Assembly (NCBI RefSeq): GCF_002575655.3
Contig: NC_053038.3
Coordinates: 144,414,885-144,478,884, forward strand
Reading direction: 5' to 3'
DNA length: 64,000 bases
DNA from: Aegilops tauschii subsp. strangulata
Lineage: Eukaryota > Streptophyta > Magnoliopsida > Poales > Poaceae
Shown: positions 11,878-21,489 of the stretch, piece by piece
How the letters are laid out: every line of letters starts with the position of its first letter
Numbering within the stretch: position 1 is the stretch's first letter
The notes under the pieces: model-generated
Told to the model about the DNA's origin: nothing
Seen by the model: the letters and a program-made list of their open reading frames with translations, nothing else
Databases searched by the model: none
Position numbers and translations under genes: made by a program

Positions 11878-13138
11878 TTTAAGACATTACTTTTGGGATG
11901 ACCCACGTCTTTATAAAGAAGGATTAGATGGTATTATTAGACGTTGTTTACCTGAGCATGAACAGGGACAAATCCTATGGAAATGGCACTCCGAGGCTTA
12001 TGGAGGGCATCATGCTGGAGATAGAACTGCTCACATGGTATTGCAATCTTGATTTTATTGGCCTACTCTCTTCAAGGATGCTCGTAAGTATGTCTCATCT
12101 TGTGATGAATGCCAAAGAATAGGTAATATCGGTAAGCGTCAAGAAATGCCTATGAACTATTCACTTGATGTTGAACCATTTGATGTTTGGGGATTTGATT
12201 ATATGGGACCTTTTCCTTCCTCTAATGGGTATACACATATTTTCGTTGTTGTTGATTATGTTACTAAATGGGTAGAAGCTATTCCAACTAGTAGTGCTGA
12301 TCACAACACCTCTATTAAAATACTTAAGGAAGTTCTTTTCCCTAGATTTGGAGTCCCTAGATATCTAATGACTGATGGTGGTTCGCACTTTATTCATGGT
12401 GCTTTTCATAAAATGCTTGCTAAGTATGATGTTAACCATAGAATTGCATCACCCTATCATCCTCAGTCTAGTGGTCAAGTTGAGCTTAGCAATAGAGAAA
12501 TAAAATTAATTTGGAAAAAGACTATTAATAGGTCCAGGAAGAATTGGTCTAAGAAATTAGATGATGCACTTTGCGCTTATAGAACAGCTTATGAAAATCC
12601 TATGGGCATGTCTCCTTATAAAATGATTTATGGAAAAGCTTGTCATTTGCATCTTGAGTTAGAACATAAAGCTTATTGGGCAGTTAAAGAACTCAACTAT
12701 GATTTCAAACTTGCTAGTGAAAAGAGGTTATTTGATATAAGCTCATTAGATGAATGGAGAACCCAAGCTTATGAAAATGTGAAGTTATTCAAAGAAAAAG
12801 TTAAAAGATGGCATGACAAAAGAATTCAAAAACGTGAGTTTAAAGTCAAAGAATATGTTCTTCTGTACAACTCTCGCTTTAGATTCTTTGCAGCCAAACT
12901 CCTCTCCAAATGGGAAGGCCCCTATGTCATCGAGGAGGTTTACCGGTCTGGAGCCATCAAAATAAATAATTTCGAAGGCACTAACCCGAAGGTTGTCAAT
13001 GGACAATGAATAAAGCATTATATCTCAGGTACGCCTATTAATGTTGAAAGTAATATTATCCAAACTTTGACACCGGAAGAGCACATAAAAAGAGTCCTTC
13101 CGGAACACTCCAGGATCATGAAAATAAGGAGGTACATG
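11868..13138 (+). pseudogene. Element D integrase
   Basis: The zinc-finger half is read to a TGA at 12050-12052 inside the segment before FYWPTLF, then the same frame is open through 12146-13009. Core catalytic residues are present: Asp in VWGFDYMGP, Asp in LMTDGGSHF and Glu in SSGQVELSN. A second TGA at 13007-13009 sits where the frame continues sensibly for about 40 codons (KHYISGTPIN...), and CGA-to-TGA would explain it (inference). No chromodomain follows, unlike A, B and C. Confidence 0.87.
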
Positions 13139-13240
13139 ATACGGTAAGTAAACGGACTCCGGAAAATCTGCAAAAATATTTTCTGTCAGTTTTGGAATAT
13201 TTTAGAATTTTGGAAATAAAGAAACTACCAGGAAGCATTC

Positions 13241-13305
13241 CTTGGTGGGCACAAGACACCAGGGCGCGCCAGGACTGGCGCGCCCAGGTGGGTTGTGCCC
13301 ACCTG
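13241..13305. repeat. GC-rich inverted repeat upstream of the D accessory ORF
   Basis: GGTGGGCACAA at the left and TTGTGCCCACC at the right frame two copies of GGCGCGCC with a short spacer, able to fold into a hairpin. The D LTR has the related block GGTGGGCACAACCCACC upstream of its TATA box, so this looks like a second copy of the LTR promoter-side motif. Confidence 0.75.
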
Positions 13306-13362
13306 GGACACCTCCCGCACTCTGCTTTTCTTCCATATGCTTGTCCTGCAAGATAAAAAATC

Positions 13363-13370
13363 TATATATA
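13363..13370 (+). promoter_or_regulatory. TATA-like element before the D accessory ORF
   Basis: TATATATA about 90 bp upstream of the ATG at 13460 and about 60 bp downstream of the inverted repeat. The spacing copies the arrangement in the D LTR (palindrome, then TATATAA). Candidate internal promoter; inference from motif and position. Confidence 0.45.
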
Positions 13371-13459
13371 CTTCCCAAACCTGTTAACCACCGTATCGTG
13401 AAGAAGTCCTCTGTTCTCTTTTCGTGCTGTTTCTGGTCAGATTTATCAAGCTAGGCATC

Positions 13460-13849
13460 ATGTCTTCCTGCTCCTCCAACAACATGGAAGAAGATGCTTG
13501 GCTGATGAAGATCGAGACGAAGAGGGACGAGCCTACGGACGCCATCAAGGGAGGGAAGGGCAAGGAAGCCACCGTAAATCCATCATCGGTGGCAACACAA
13601 GCACTGTTGGCCGAGGAGGAGGAGGAAGATATCCTTAAACCCTACCTTCCTCATCTTACTCTTGCTGAGATTGAGGCTTTTCGCGTCTTTGAAATAGTTC
13701 GCATACAAAATAAGCATCTCACTTGCAAAAATATTCTGCATCAAGAGCATATTATCCATCTCCGGGGTGTCATCCGTCGGCTGTAGGATCTCTTGACCCT
13801 TAAGGACAGGATCGCTTCATCATCTTCTTCACCACCCGAGGAGAACTAA
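13460..13849 (+). pseudogene. Element D accessory ORF (129 codons, one internal stop)
   Basis: Begins ATG TCT TCC at 13460, with TAG at 13784-13786 and TAA at 13847-13849 in the same frame. The protein is charged: a Ser/Asn-rich start, the segment EDAWLMKIETKRDEP, a Gly/Lys-rich stretch, a run of five Glu, then a helical leucine-rich part (LTLAEIEAFRVFEIVRIQ) that could be a short coiled coil, and a Ser-rich end. I recognise no domain. It lies after integrase on the same strand, where gypsy elements normally have only a 3' leader, and has its own TATA-like motif. Function unknown. Confidence 0.6.
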
Positions 13850-14957
13850 GTATCGGGTATGGGCACTCCCCTTGGCTTCCACCAAGCTTGGGGGAGGTGC
13901 CCCGGTATCGTATCACCCCACTATCTTTTTACTTTTTACTTGTCTTAGTTCAATCGTTTTACTCTATATGAAATAAAGTTTAATTTGATCCTTCCCTCTT
14001 TGATAGTTTGCTTAGTGATCTATCATTGTTATCGTGTGCAAGTTATATAATAAAGTTAGTTTGAGTTTTTGCTTTCTTTACTTTCATGTTGCAAATAAAG
14101 AAAAGAAATAAGAAAGAAAGAAAAGGAGAAAGGAAATAATAAAAAGAAAAGAAATAAATCAATAATATTATATACTAATCCTATGGTAGGTGATAGCACC
14201 ACATAAGGAAAAGTATAAGTAAGAAAATTTTATTAGAGATTGACAAACATAGCATTAGTCAATGATGCAACTCATGAAAGAATTAATAAGGGAAGACAAG
14301 ATTCACATATAAATATACTATCCTAGAAATCCTTTGTGATTGTGAACCCTCATCAAAATATTAGATGCCAAAATTGTTGACATTGGACAAGGAAGACAAC
14401 TTAATGATTTATGTTTGTTTACATTCACATAGAAGTCATATTGTCATAGATCCTTTAACATGTGGTGCTTGCCCCCTATCTCTGCTAGCCAAAAACTCCG
14501 CACTAAGTAGAGATACTAATTATGCATCCAAAAACCCTTAAACCCAAATATTTTTCAAGTGTGCACCATACCTACCTAGGGATTGAACAAGATCCCTCAA
14601 GTAAGTTGTCGTTCGTGCAAAAAGGCAATAAAAATCGCTTCTAAATATGTGAGATCTTTTAGTGTAAGAGAAAATTGAGCGTTGGACGAACTTGGATGAC
14701 AAAGAATAAAAGCAACATACTGCATATGAAAGGTTGTCATCTTAAGGGGCAATGTAACGTGACGTTCTTTTGCATTAAGGGGTTGAGCATGCAAACAAAT
14801 AAGCGCATGGCATCCTCGGCTTCCCTCTGCGAAGGGCATATCTTTTACTTTTATGTATTTACTTTTATGCAAAGAGTCAAAGTTTTCCTTCTATTCCTTT
14901 TTATTTTCTCTTTTGGCAAGCATCATGTGGTGAGGAAAGATCTAGGCACATATGTCC
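13850..14957 (+). other. Non-coding 3' region of D, left part
   Basis: No convincing gene. It begins with a GCTTGGGGGAG purine tract (about 13888) that repeats the sequence of the true PPT, then an A/G-rich low-complexity run at 14091-14165, and AT-rich sequence with short unconserved ORFs. The sequence is cut by element B at 14962 and resumes at 52463. Confidence 0.7.
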
Positions 14958-14962
14958 AGTTG
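14958..14962. repeat. TSD AGTTG, left copy (element B)
   Basis: AGTTG just before the B 5' LTR; the partner is at 52463-52467, directly after the B 3' LTR. Confidence 0.93.
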
Positions 14963-15605
14963 TGTAACATCCCAAATTTTCAATTTGGAATGTTATACAT
15001 AGGTCATCATATGCATATATTTTATTGGCATTTTGTTTGCGATCCTAGAAAATCCTAAGCAACTCAAGGACCCACGGAGAGAGTTGGGGATTTCATTTAT
15101 TTTCATATTTGAATTTTCTCAAATTTGAAAAGAGGATCAGTTTGGTTTTAATAAATTTTCTCTCCAAAATATTTTCTCTATAAAAATAAATGAGAGGAGA
15201 TAAAATGACTTCTCCAAAATAAAATAAATATTGGAGGAAAAATGTTAAAATCAAATACATATTTTATTTGGATTTTATTGCTATTTTATTTGAATTAGAA
15301 AAATATAATTTTTCCAAAATTGCATTTTTAGGCCAGAAAAATGTTCACTATGTTCTAAATATTTTACTTAGATGGCGAAAATTGTTTTTGCCATTTTTAG
15401 AATTTTTTTTATATTTTATTAGGATTTTTCCTTTTCGGCAGTATTTATTTAAAAAAAAGTCTTGGACCGAACTGGGCCAAAGGCCCAGCCGGCCCGTCAG
15501 CGTCGCCACCTCCCAGCGCGTGCCTGAGCCGGACTCCCGCCGGAGTCCGAGCCGCCGCCGCCATGGCCTCGACCCCCTCTCCAAGTCGGGACCCTGGGGG
15601 GAGCC

Positions 15606-15612
15606 TTTATAA
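15606..15612 (+). promoter_or_regulatory. TATA-like element of B 5' LTR
   Basis: TTTATAA in an otherwise GC-rich setting; the 3' LTR has the same sequence at 50362-50368. Candidate core promoter by position; not proven. Confidence 0.45.
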
Positions 15613-15884
15613 CCCGCCCCGAGGCCGCCGCCTCCTCCTCCACCCACCACTTCCACCCCGCAGCCCGCCACCAGCGTTGCCGCCGCCGCAGCGTGCCGCG
15701 CCGCGCCGCCGCACCCAGCGCCCAACCCCGCAGCCCCGCCCCGCCGCGTCCGCGAACCGATAAAACCGCAAAGCCGCCGCCTTTTTTTTAAACCCTATAT
15801 CGGTGTTTTTTGTGAATTAGATATGTTTTCTCTGTTTTCCTCGGTTAGTTCTATTTTACAAATGTTCGTTCGTATAGTTCTCAT

Positions 15885-15904
15885 AACGAACGAATTCGTT
15901 CGTT
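15885..15904. repeat. Perfect 20 bp palindrome in B 5' LTR
   Basis: AACGAACGAATTCGTTCGTT equals its own reverse complement. The 3' LTR has it intact at 50691-50710. Element A has only partial GTTCGTT/AACGAAC repeats there. Confidence 0.95.
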
Positions 15905-17666
15905 TTCTTCTCTTAGCGAACGTTCACGCCGTAGACTTTTTCTTTTTCTTTTATTTTCGGCCAGGGACCTATCCGCGATTAGTTTTATCGCAAATTAGCC
16001 CCTGATATTCAAATCCTCGCAATTTTTCAACCCTTCGTCGAAATCCAGTGAAACCAACGCCAAAATCTTCGTCTCGGACCCCTATTTCCGGTTAATCAAC
16101 TTGAACAAGGTTTTGATAATTTAAAATTTGGTTTCATGTAGATTTGAATTCGAACTTCTTTTGATCGTAGTTTGAGTTTCGTAGCTCCGATTCGATTGAT
16201 TCTTTTTGCAAATCGAAGCTCTTCAGTTGAACTTTTAGATTGGACTTTCTCATCTGAGTTTTACCCTTGCATCTAAGCTTGAGTGCTTATGTATGCTATT
16301 GTTTGTTTGCGCTAGAATTTCCGGAGTGCGAAGCGTGCTACTACGAGTCTCTAGGGTTTGTGGATCATCAGCAAGGCAAGTAACACATTGATCATTCTTC
16401 TTTATTACCCAGTTTTTATGCATTAGTTACAATCCTCAAACACTGCATGATTAGGATGTGTTTAACTTGTGGGTATTGGGAAGTAGAGGATGAGGTAGAA
16501 CCTATTGCCCATTATATCAAACCTTGGGAGTTACTTTTACGTTATGCTTATACTGCTATGCTATGCCATTAGATGTTGTTTGGTTTGGGAGATCCATGAC
16601 AGATGTGAGATTGTGAATTCATGGTTAACTTAAGGTGGCAACTTAAATAGACATCTGGGTGGATTGGTTGCGGGCACATGGAGAATCCAGTGTTATCCTA
16701 GGATATCCCGGAGTACCCGTGTGATCATCCTATGGTTCGCCACCCAGGCTCAAAGGGATCATAAGATTATTCATGCTAGAAACTTCCGTGTGCAGCCACA
16801 AGCCATTATGGGCTCTGGCATAGTTGAGTATGTTGCATGACCTCTTTCAGTGGTAGGCTAGCAGATGTAGGGGATGTAGGTGGTACTGTCTACCCAGAGT
16901 AAATAGTTAATGTTTCTGAAAGACTGTGTCTCGGTCATCCGTTTCTCAAACACCATGTAGTGCGAGAAATCTAATGGAGGAGATCGAGTCTTGTGGGGAA
17001 AAGTGTGCAAACCTCTGCAGAGTGTACAAACTAATCATGATTAGCCGTGTCCCCGGTTATGGACATCTTGAGTATCTGGTTCTTGGATTATCATGTTGAT
17101 CTCATCACTCTAAATTAATTTGTTGGGTTATTAATACTGGTTAATTGGGATTGAGTTGGAGGAACCTTCTCAATGTTTCAACTACCATGATAGTTAAACA
17201 AAATATATTCCTTTGTTGTAGGGAAAAATTGGCTTTTCGCAAAAACTTGTTAATCGTAGAGCCTCCACCAGCCATATATGCATGTAGTGATAGCATTTAC
17301 CTGTTCATTGCTCTACTGTGTTATTTTGCCATCATATTCCATGTGCTGACCCGTTTCGGCCTGCAACGTATTATGTTGCAGACTTTTCAGACGAAGAGTA
17401 AGGTGCGCTAGGTCGTTGTCGTGCACTCAGCTATGCCGTTGGAGTTGATGGACTCATTTACCTTTGATGCTTCCGCAGTTATCATATTTAGATGGCCTTA
17501 AGCCATATTATTGTAATAAGTTCTCTTCTGAGACATTCGATGGCAATAAGTGTGTGATTGCACTCTTTTATAAAACCTTCAAGTACTGTGTGTGTCAGCA
17601 TTACCGATCCAGGGATGACACTTATGCACGGAGATTTGGCCGTTTGAGGTCGGATTTGCTAGAAGA

Positions 17667-17678
17667 TGGTATCAGAGC
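17667..17678 (+). other. Primer binding site of B (initiator Met tRNA)
   Basis: TGGTATCAGAGC, three bases after the LTR end, complementary to the 3' end of plant initiator tRNA-Met. Confidence 0.92.
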
Positions 17679-17769
17679 ACACGTTGATTGTAGGATTTGA
17701 CCACTAAGATAAGCCTTAGGTCACTCTTCTCTACTCATTTCTGACTCCTCTCCATTTTCCACTCTATAG

Positions 17770-18459
17770 ATGGTGGACTCAAGGAACAAGTTTGCACAAC
17801 CGGATCAAGACACAACGTTTGGATGACACTTGAAGGAATTCACTAGGTACTTGAACATCGGAATACCAAGCTTCACCGGGACCTACACGGCCACTTTACC
17901 AGAAGAGGAGCGTTGGATGATTCGAGTTCAAGTTCTAGGAAGGACATTCACGCCAGTTACTGAGCCCATAGAGTTTTCCTTTGATGTACCAACCTGGAGT
18001 CTAGGTAAGAGCATGGCAGCCCACATCGCCATGGGACACATCGGTGAAGTTTATCACAAGGATCTTAACTACACCATCTACCAGATATGTGGGCGCCGAT
18101 ATGAGCAATGGGAGATGGTCAGCACCAGAAGGGACATGTCCATTGCAGCTTTCATCCAGGAGTTAAACCAGCACATTCGTTGCCAGGAGAACCAAATGTG
18201 TGCAAGGAGGATAGAACTGAAGAAGGTGATGACCAGGAACATGGAGCTTGAAGAGGAACTCAAGTCTACACGCGACGGATATGAGGAGGAAATCGCAATA
18301 CTAGTAGAAAAGAATGACGACCTGACAAGGAAGCTAGGAGTTTTCATGGGAGACCCTGCGCCAGGAGGAGATGACGACCATCCCGAGGACGACATCATCA
18401 TCGACGACATCGACTCCGACCCCGACAGTAGTGATGATGATTATGAAGACGAAGCTTGA
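17770..18459 (+). pseudogene. Pre-gag ORF of element B (globular domain, coiled coil, acidic tail)
   Basis: ATG at 17770; a TGA at 17824-17826 interrupts after 18 codons, then the same frame is open for 211 codons to TGA at 18457. Counting from the first codon after the TGA: a compact N-terminal part (about 15-80) with the pattern PSFTGTY, ERWMIRVQVLG, IEFSFDVP, SLGKSMAAHIAMGHI, which by eye resembles the alpha-beta-beta-beta-alpha order of a double-stranded-RNA-binding fold; then a coiled coil (about 125-170, repeated Leu/Glu/Lys heptads such as MELEEELKSTRDGYEEEIAIL); then a strongly Asp/Glu-rich tail. It lies between the primer site and gag, where chromoviruses usually have only leader. 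Not a capsid. Function unknown; the RNA-binding idea is speculative. Confidence 0.65.
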
Positions 18460-18697
18460 GCGGATATCATGGAGTCTTCCACCGATCAAAATTTCTAGAT
18501 GACCACCATATTATCAGTAGAATTTGCCCCAAGTATATAGTAGTTGTCCGAGTATTTTGTAATGGTAGTTAGATCGATTGTATGCCCTTGTTTGAATTGA
18601 GTGGTGTGATATGGCTGTGTTTGTCTCATGTGCATATGGGTAGTGCTTTCTCACTAGACCTTACTCTATTCTAATCTCTCCCCTCTAAACCCATCAG

Positions 18698-18960
18698 ATG
18701 CCTCTGAGACGTCACCCCGGATTTGTCATCCCACCGAAGCTCACTCAGCTCATCCAACAGCAGAAGGCCTTGATGCAGCTACTAGTCCAGAACCAAGGCA
18801 ACAAAAACAACAACAACAACAACAACAACCCACCGCCACCACCTCCAGTTGACAACCTAGCCTGTTTCTGAGGTTGAATCCACAGGTGTTTTCCAGTAGC
18901 ACCGAGCCGATTATTGCTGATGACTGGCTATGCATGATTGGAAGGGAGTTAACCACTTCA
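18698..18960 (+). pseudogene. gag: Element B Gag, N-terminal fragment
   Basis: ATG at 18698 opens a frame with QQQKALMQLLV, a (CAA)n microsatellite encoding seven Asn, and a Pro run. A small indel near 18860 moves it to a second frame with FLRLNPQVF and EPIIADDWLCMIGREL, the typical start of a gypsy retrotransposon Gag domain. The sequence then jumps at about 18960 to RT ([13 protein letters not shown]), so capsid, zinc knuckle, protease and the first part of RT are deleted. Confidence 0.8.
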
Positions 18961-19001
18961 GGATGATATTTTGGTATACTCGAAGAATGAAGAGGAACAC
19001 A

Positions 19002-19006
19002 AGGAT
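19002..19006. repeat. TSD AAGGA, left copy (element S)
   Basis: AAGGA before the S 5' LTR; partner at 47379-47383 after the S 3' LTR. Joining the flanks restores continuity with element A at its RT position near 1096. Confidence 0.94.
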
Positions 19007-20486
19007 GTAAGTGCATCTAGTGCCCCTTAGTGATTTTGGTGTATTGAAGACTTATAGGTTAAGAGACTAATGAGTTTATGAGTGTACACAGGTCTATAAG
19101 TCTATGAGGAGTTTGATATTTACAGAGAAAGTCGACCCCTAAAAATGAAGTTCTTCGACTGAAGACTTTGGATTTCAGAAGACTTTCTGAAGACTTTGAA
19201 AGTGAAGAAATTTGTGTGGCCTTGAAGACTTGGTATTCATTTGAGGAACATGAAGCGTGAAGACTTTTGTTTTCGTAGTTTTATTTTTCTCTTTCTTGAG
19301 TCATAGGAAACACCGTACTGTTAAAGGGGTTCGAGGAAATACTAAGGAAAAATTTCCATGTGATGCTTAACTCAAAATCCCACACCTACCAATCCCTTCG
19401 AGTGAAGCCATTGGAAATTTCATACAGTTCAGTCATATTCTTCAGTGACAGAGAAGAAGTTCTTCTGGTCTCTGAGGAATTTGTTCTGACTAAGGAGTTA
19501 GGAATTCGGCAGTGCGGATTGCCTACACAGTGAGGAACATGATAGACCTGAGGAATTTGAGCCTCAAATTTCTGACCGTTGTTGTGCTACGCGCCAGCTG
19601 TCCCAAAATATCTATCCACCTAACAGTCATATCATTGAAGGTCATTTATGTCTTATCATGTCGAGCTGCTCCCTAGGCTATAAACAGCCGCCCCCTACAA
19701 CAACTAGCTGGTTGGCTGCTCCGAGAGAAACTGACACTTGTCATTTGAGAGCATCCCATCCTCCGAGGACTTCGAGCGAAAATCATCGAGTGAGGAAAAC
19801 CCAAACACCTACAAACCCAAAGTGATTGAGCATCACTGAAGAGATAGATCCTGCGTGGATCCGACGCTTGTTACCTTTGAAGACTGTGCTTCTTCCAGAC
19901 GGTTAGGCGTCATGGTCTAGAGCATCCAATAGGAATTTTGGATCGCCGAGTGACCGAGTTTGTGAAGGTTCAGAAGTCACCTGAAGACTTACCACGAGTG
20001 ATTGGGCGAGGTCTGTGTGACCTTAGCTCAAGGAGAATACGGTGAGGATTGCGTGTCCGGGACTGTGAGTCCTCAGGTTTAAATACCTAGCCGCTCCAAC
20101 CAGATGTACAACTGAGACAGCAGTTGGAACTAGTCTACCAAATCATTGTCTTCACCAAGCCGACTGGTTCTATTTCCTCAACTCTTTCATTTCCTCATAT
20201 CTGTGTTTGAAGACTTTGACTGAAGACTTTCTCAATTTCCTTAGTTCAATTTCTTCAGTCTATTTGTCTTCATCCTGTATTATTCTGTGATTACGCTTTC
20301 TGTAATCTGTGCTTGTCTTCATTTCATCATGATGACCATGCTTGTGTTCTGTTATGTTAACTTTTGAGTACTTATTCCGCTGCTAGCAGTTCTTCGCAAA
20401 GGAATTTCCTCACCGGCGAATTCCTCAGTGAAGAATTCATAAAAATCGCCTATTCACCCCCCTCTAGTCGATATAACGCACTTTCA
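19007..20486 (+). repeat. 5' LTR of element S (1480 bp)
   Basis: Begins TGTAAGTGCATCTAG and ends GCACTTTCA. I count nine copies of GAAGACTT through the LTR, several in direct tandem near 19165-19200. TATA-like CTATAAAC at 19678-19685. In the first 180 bases it differs from the 3' LTR at four positions. Confidence 0.94.
19678..19685 (+). promoter_or_regulatory. TATA box region of S 5' LTR
   Basis: CTATAAAC, while the 3' LTR has CTATAAATA at 46563-46571. The 3' copy is the better TATA consensus, so the 5' copy has probably decayed by T-to-C. Confidence 0.6.
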
Positions 20487-20488
20487 AT

Positions 20489-20500
20489 TGGTATCAGAGC
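20489..20500 (+). other. Primer binding site of S (initiator Met tRNA)
   Basis: TGGTATCAGAGC two bases after the LTR, complementary to initiator tRNA-Met, as in most plant copia elements. Confidence 0.92.
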
Positions 20501-20553
20501 AAGGTACTCCCTTGTTCTGTTTGATTTTGGTTTAATCGCCTGGAGTTTTAGTT

Positions 20554-21489
20554 ATGTCGACCGCAGGTATGATCAAGGTCTCTGTTGGGTGTCCTACCTT
20601 CAATGGGACGGACTACCCCTACTGGAAGAATAAGATGCGAATGCATCTTGAGGCAATTGATAACGATCACTGGTATGTTGTGGAAAATGGTGTTCCCTCA
20701 GTCACACCTTCTCTGAATGCTGCTGATGTGAAGAGATTCAAGCAACTCGATTCTCAAGCGAAGAATATCATATGTGGCCATCTGAGCAAAGGACAATATG
20801 GAAGAGTGAGTGCTTTGGAAACTGCTAAGCTTATCTGGGATAGGCTATCCAAAGTCAATGAAGGAGTCTCAACACAGCGTGACTCTCAAGTTGATGTTCT
20901 TCGCAATCTCTTCAACCGCTTCAAAAAACTCGACAATGAAAATGTTCAACAAACCTTCGATCGCCTCACTGACATCTCAAATGAGCTTCAAGCACTTGGT
21001 GCTACTGACATCACCGACCATGAAGTGGTGAAGAAATTTCTGAGATCGCTTGATTCCTCATTTGATACTCTGGAATTGATGATACAAGAGCGTGCTGATT
21101 ACAAGTCACTTGATCCCGCTGATATCCTCGAGAGGCTAAATACTCATGAGTTCCAGCTTGCTGAGAAGAGAGATCTCTATGGTTCGAGCTACGGCAGATC
21201 ACGTGCACTGAAGGCCAAGGCAGTTTCTGAGTCTGAAGATGAAGACTCTGGCAGCAGCCTTGGTGATCCTGAAGAACTAAGCCATGAACTAGCATTGCTC
21301 GTGAAGAAAATCCAGAAGTTCTCAAGACGTGGTCGCTTTGGAAAACCCTCAAGGAGCAATGATTCCTCATCCAGTGACTACAAGAAGAGGCTTATTCACA
21401 AATGCAAGAAACCTGGACACTACATTCAAGATTGTCCTCAGTGGGAAAAGGAATCAAAAGAAGAAAAAATACAAGGATTACAGTTCTGA
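20554..21489 (+). pseudogene. gag: Element S Gag (capsid and altered zinc knuckle)
   Basis: ATG at 20554, about 50 bases after the primer site. Copia-type Gag blocks: DYPYWKNKMRMHLEAID near residues 22-38, a central helical region with QQTFDRLTDISNEL and FLRSLDSSFDTLELMI, then a charged linker and a CCHC knuckle read as LIHKCKKPGHYIQDC. The first Cys of the expected C-x2-C pair is replaced. A small indel near 21430-21450 breaks the frame, so this frame ends at 21489 while the real continuation is in the frame of 21329-21991. Confidence 0.85.

Larger units (their letters stand above)
14963..17663 (+). repeat. 5' LTR of element B (2701 bp)
   Basis: Starts TGTAACATCCC and ends TGCTAGA, where the partner LTR has GCTACA, so the terminal CA is mutated to GA. 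In the first 115 bases I count two substitutions and a four-base indel against the 3' LTR. It holds a GC-rich block around 15470-15770 giving shadow ORFs, a TATA-like TTTATAA at 15606-15612 and a perfect 20 bp palindrome at 15885-15904. Confidence 0.94.

Noticed and set aside
15348..15763. Ala/Gly-rich ORFs in B 5' LTR, and 50133-50811 in the 3' LTR
   Set aside because: Shadow ORFs in GC-rich LTR sequence, not conserved as protein.
18078..18410. Minus ORF
   Set aside because: Antisense of the pre-gag ORF in element B.
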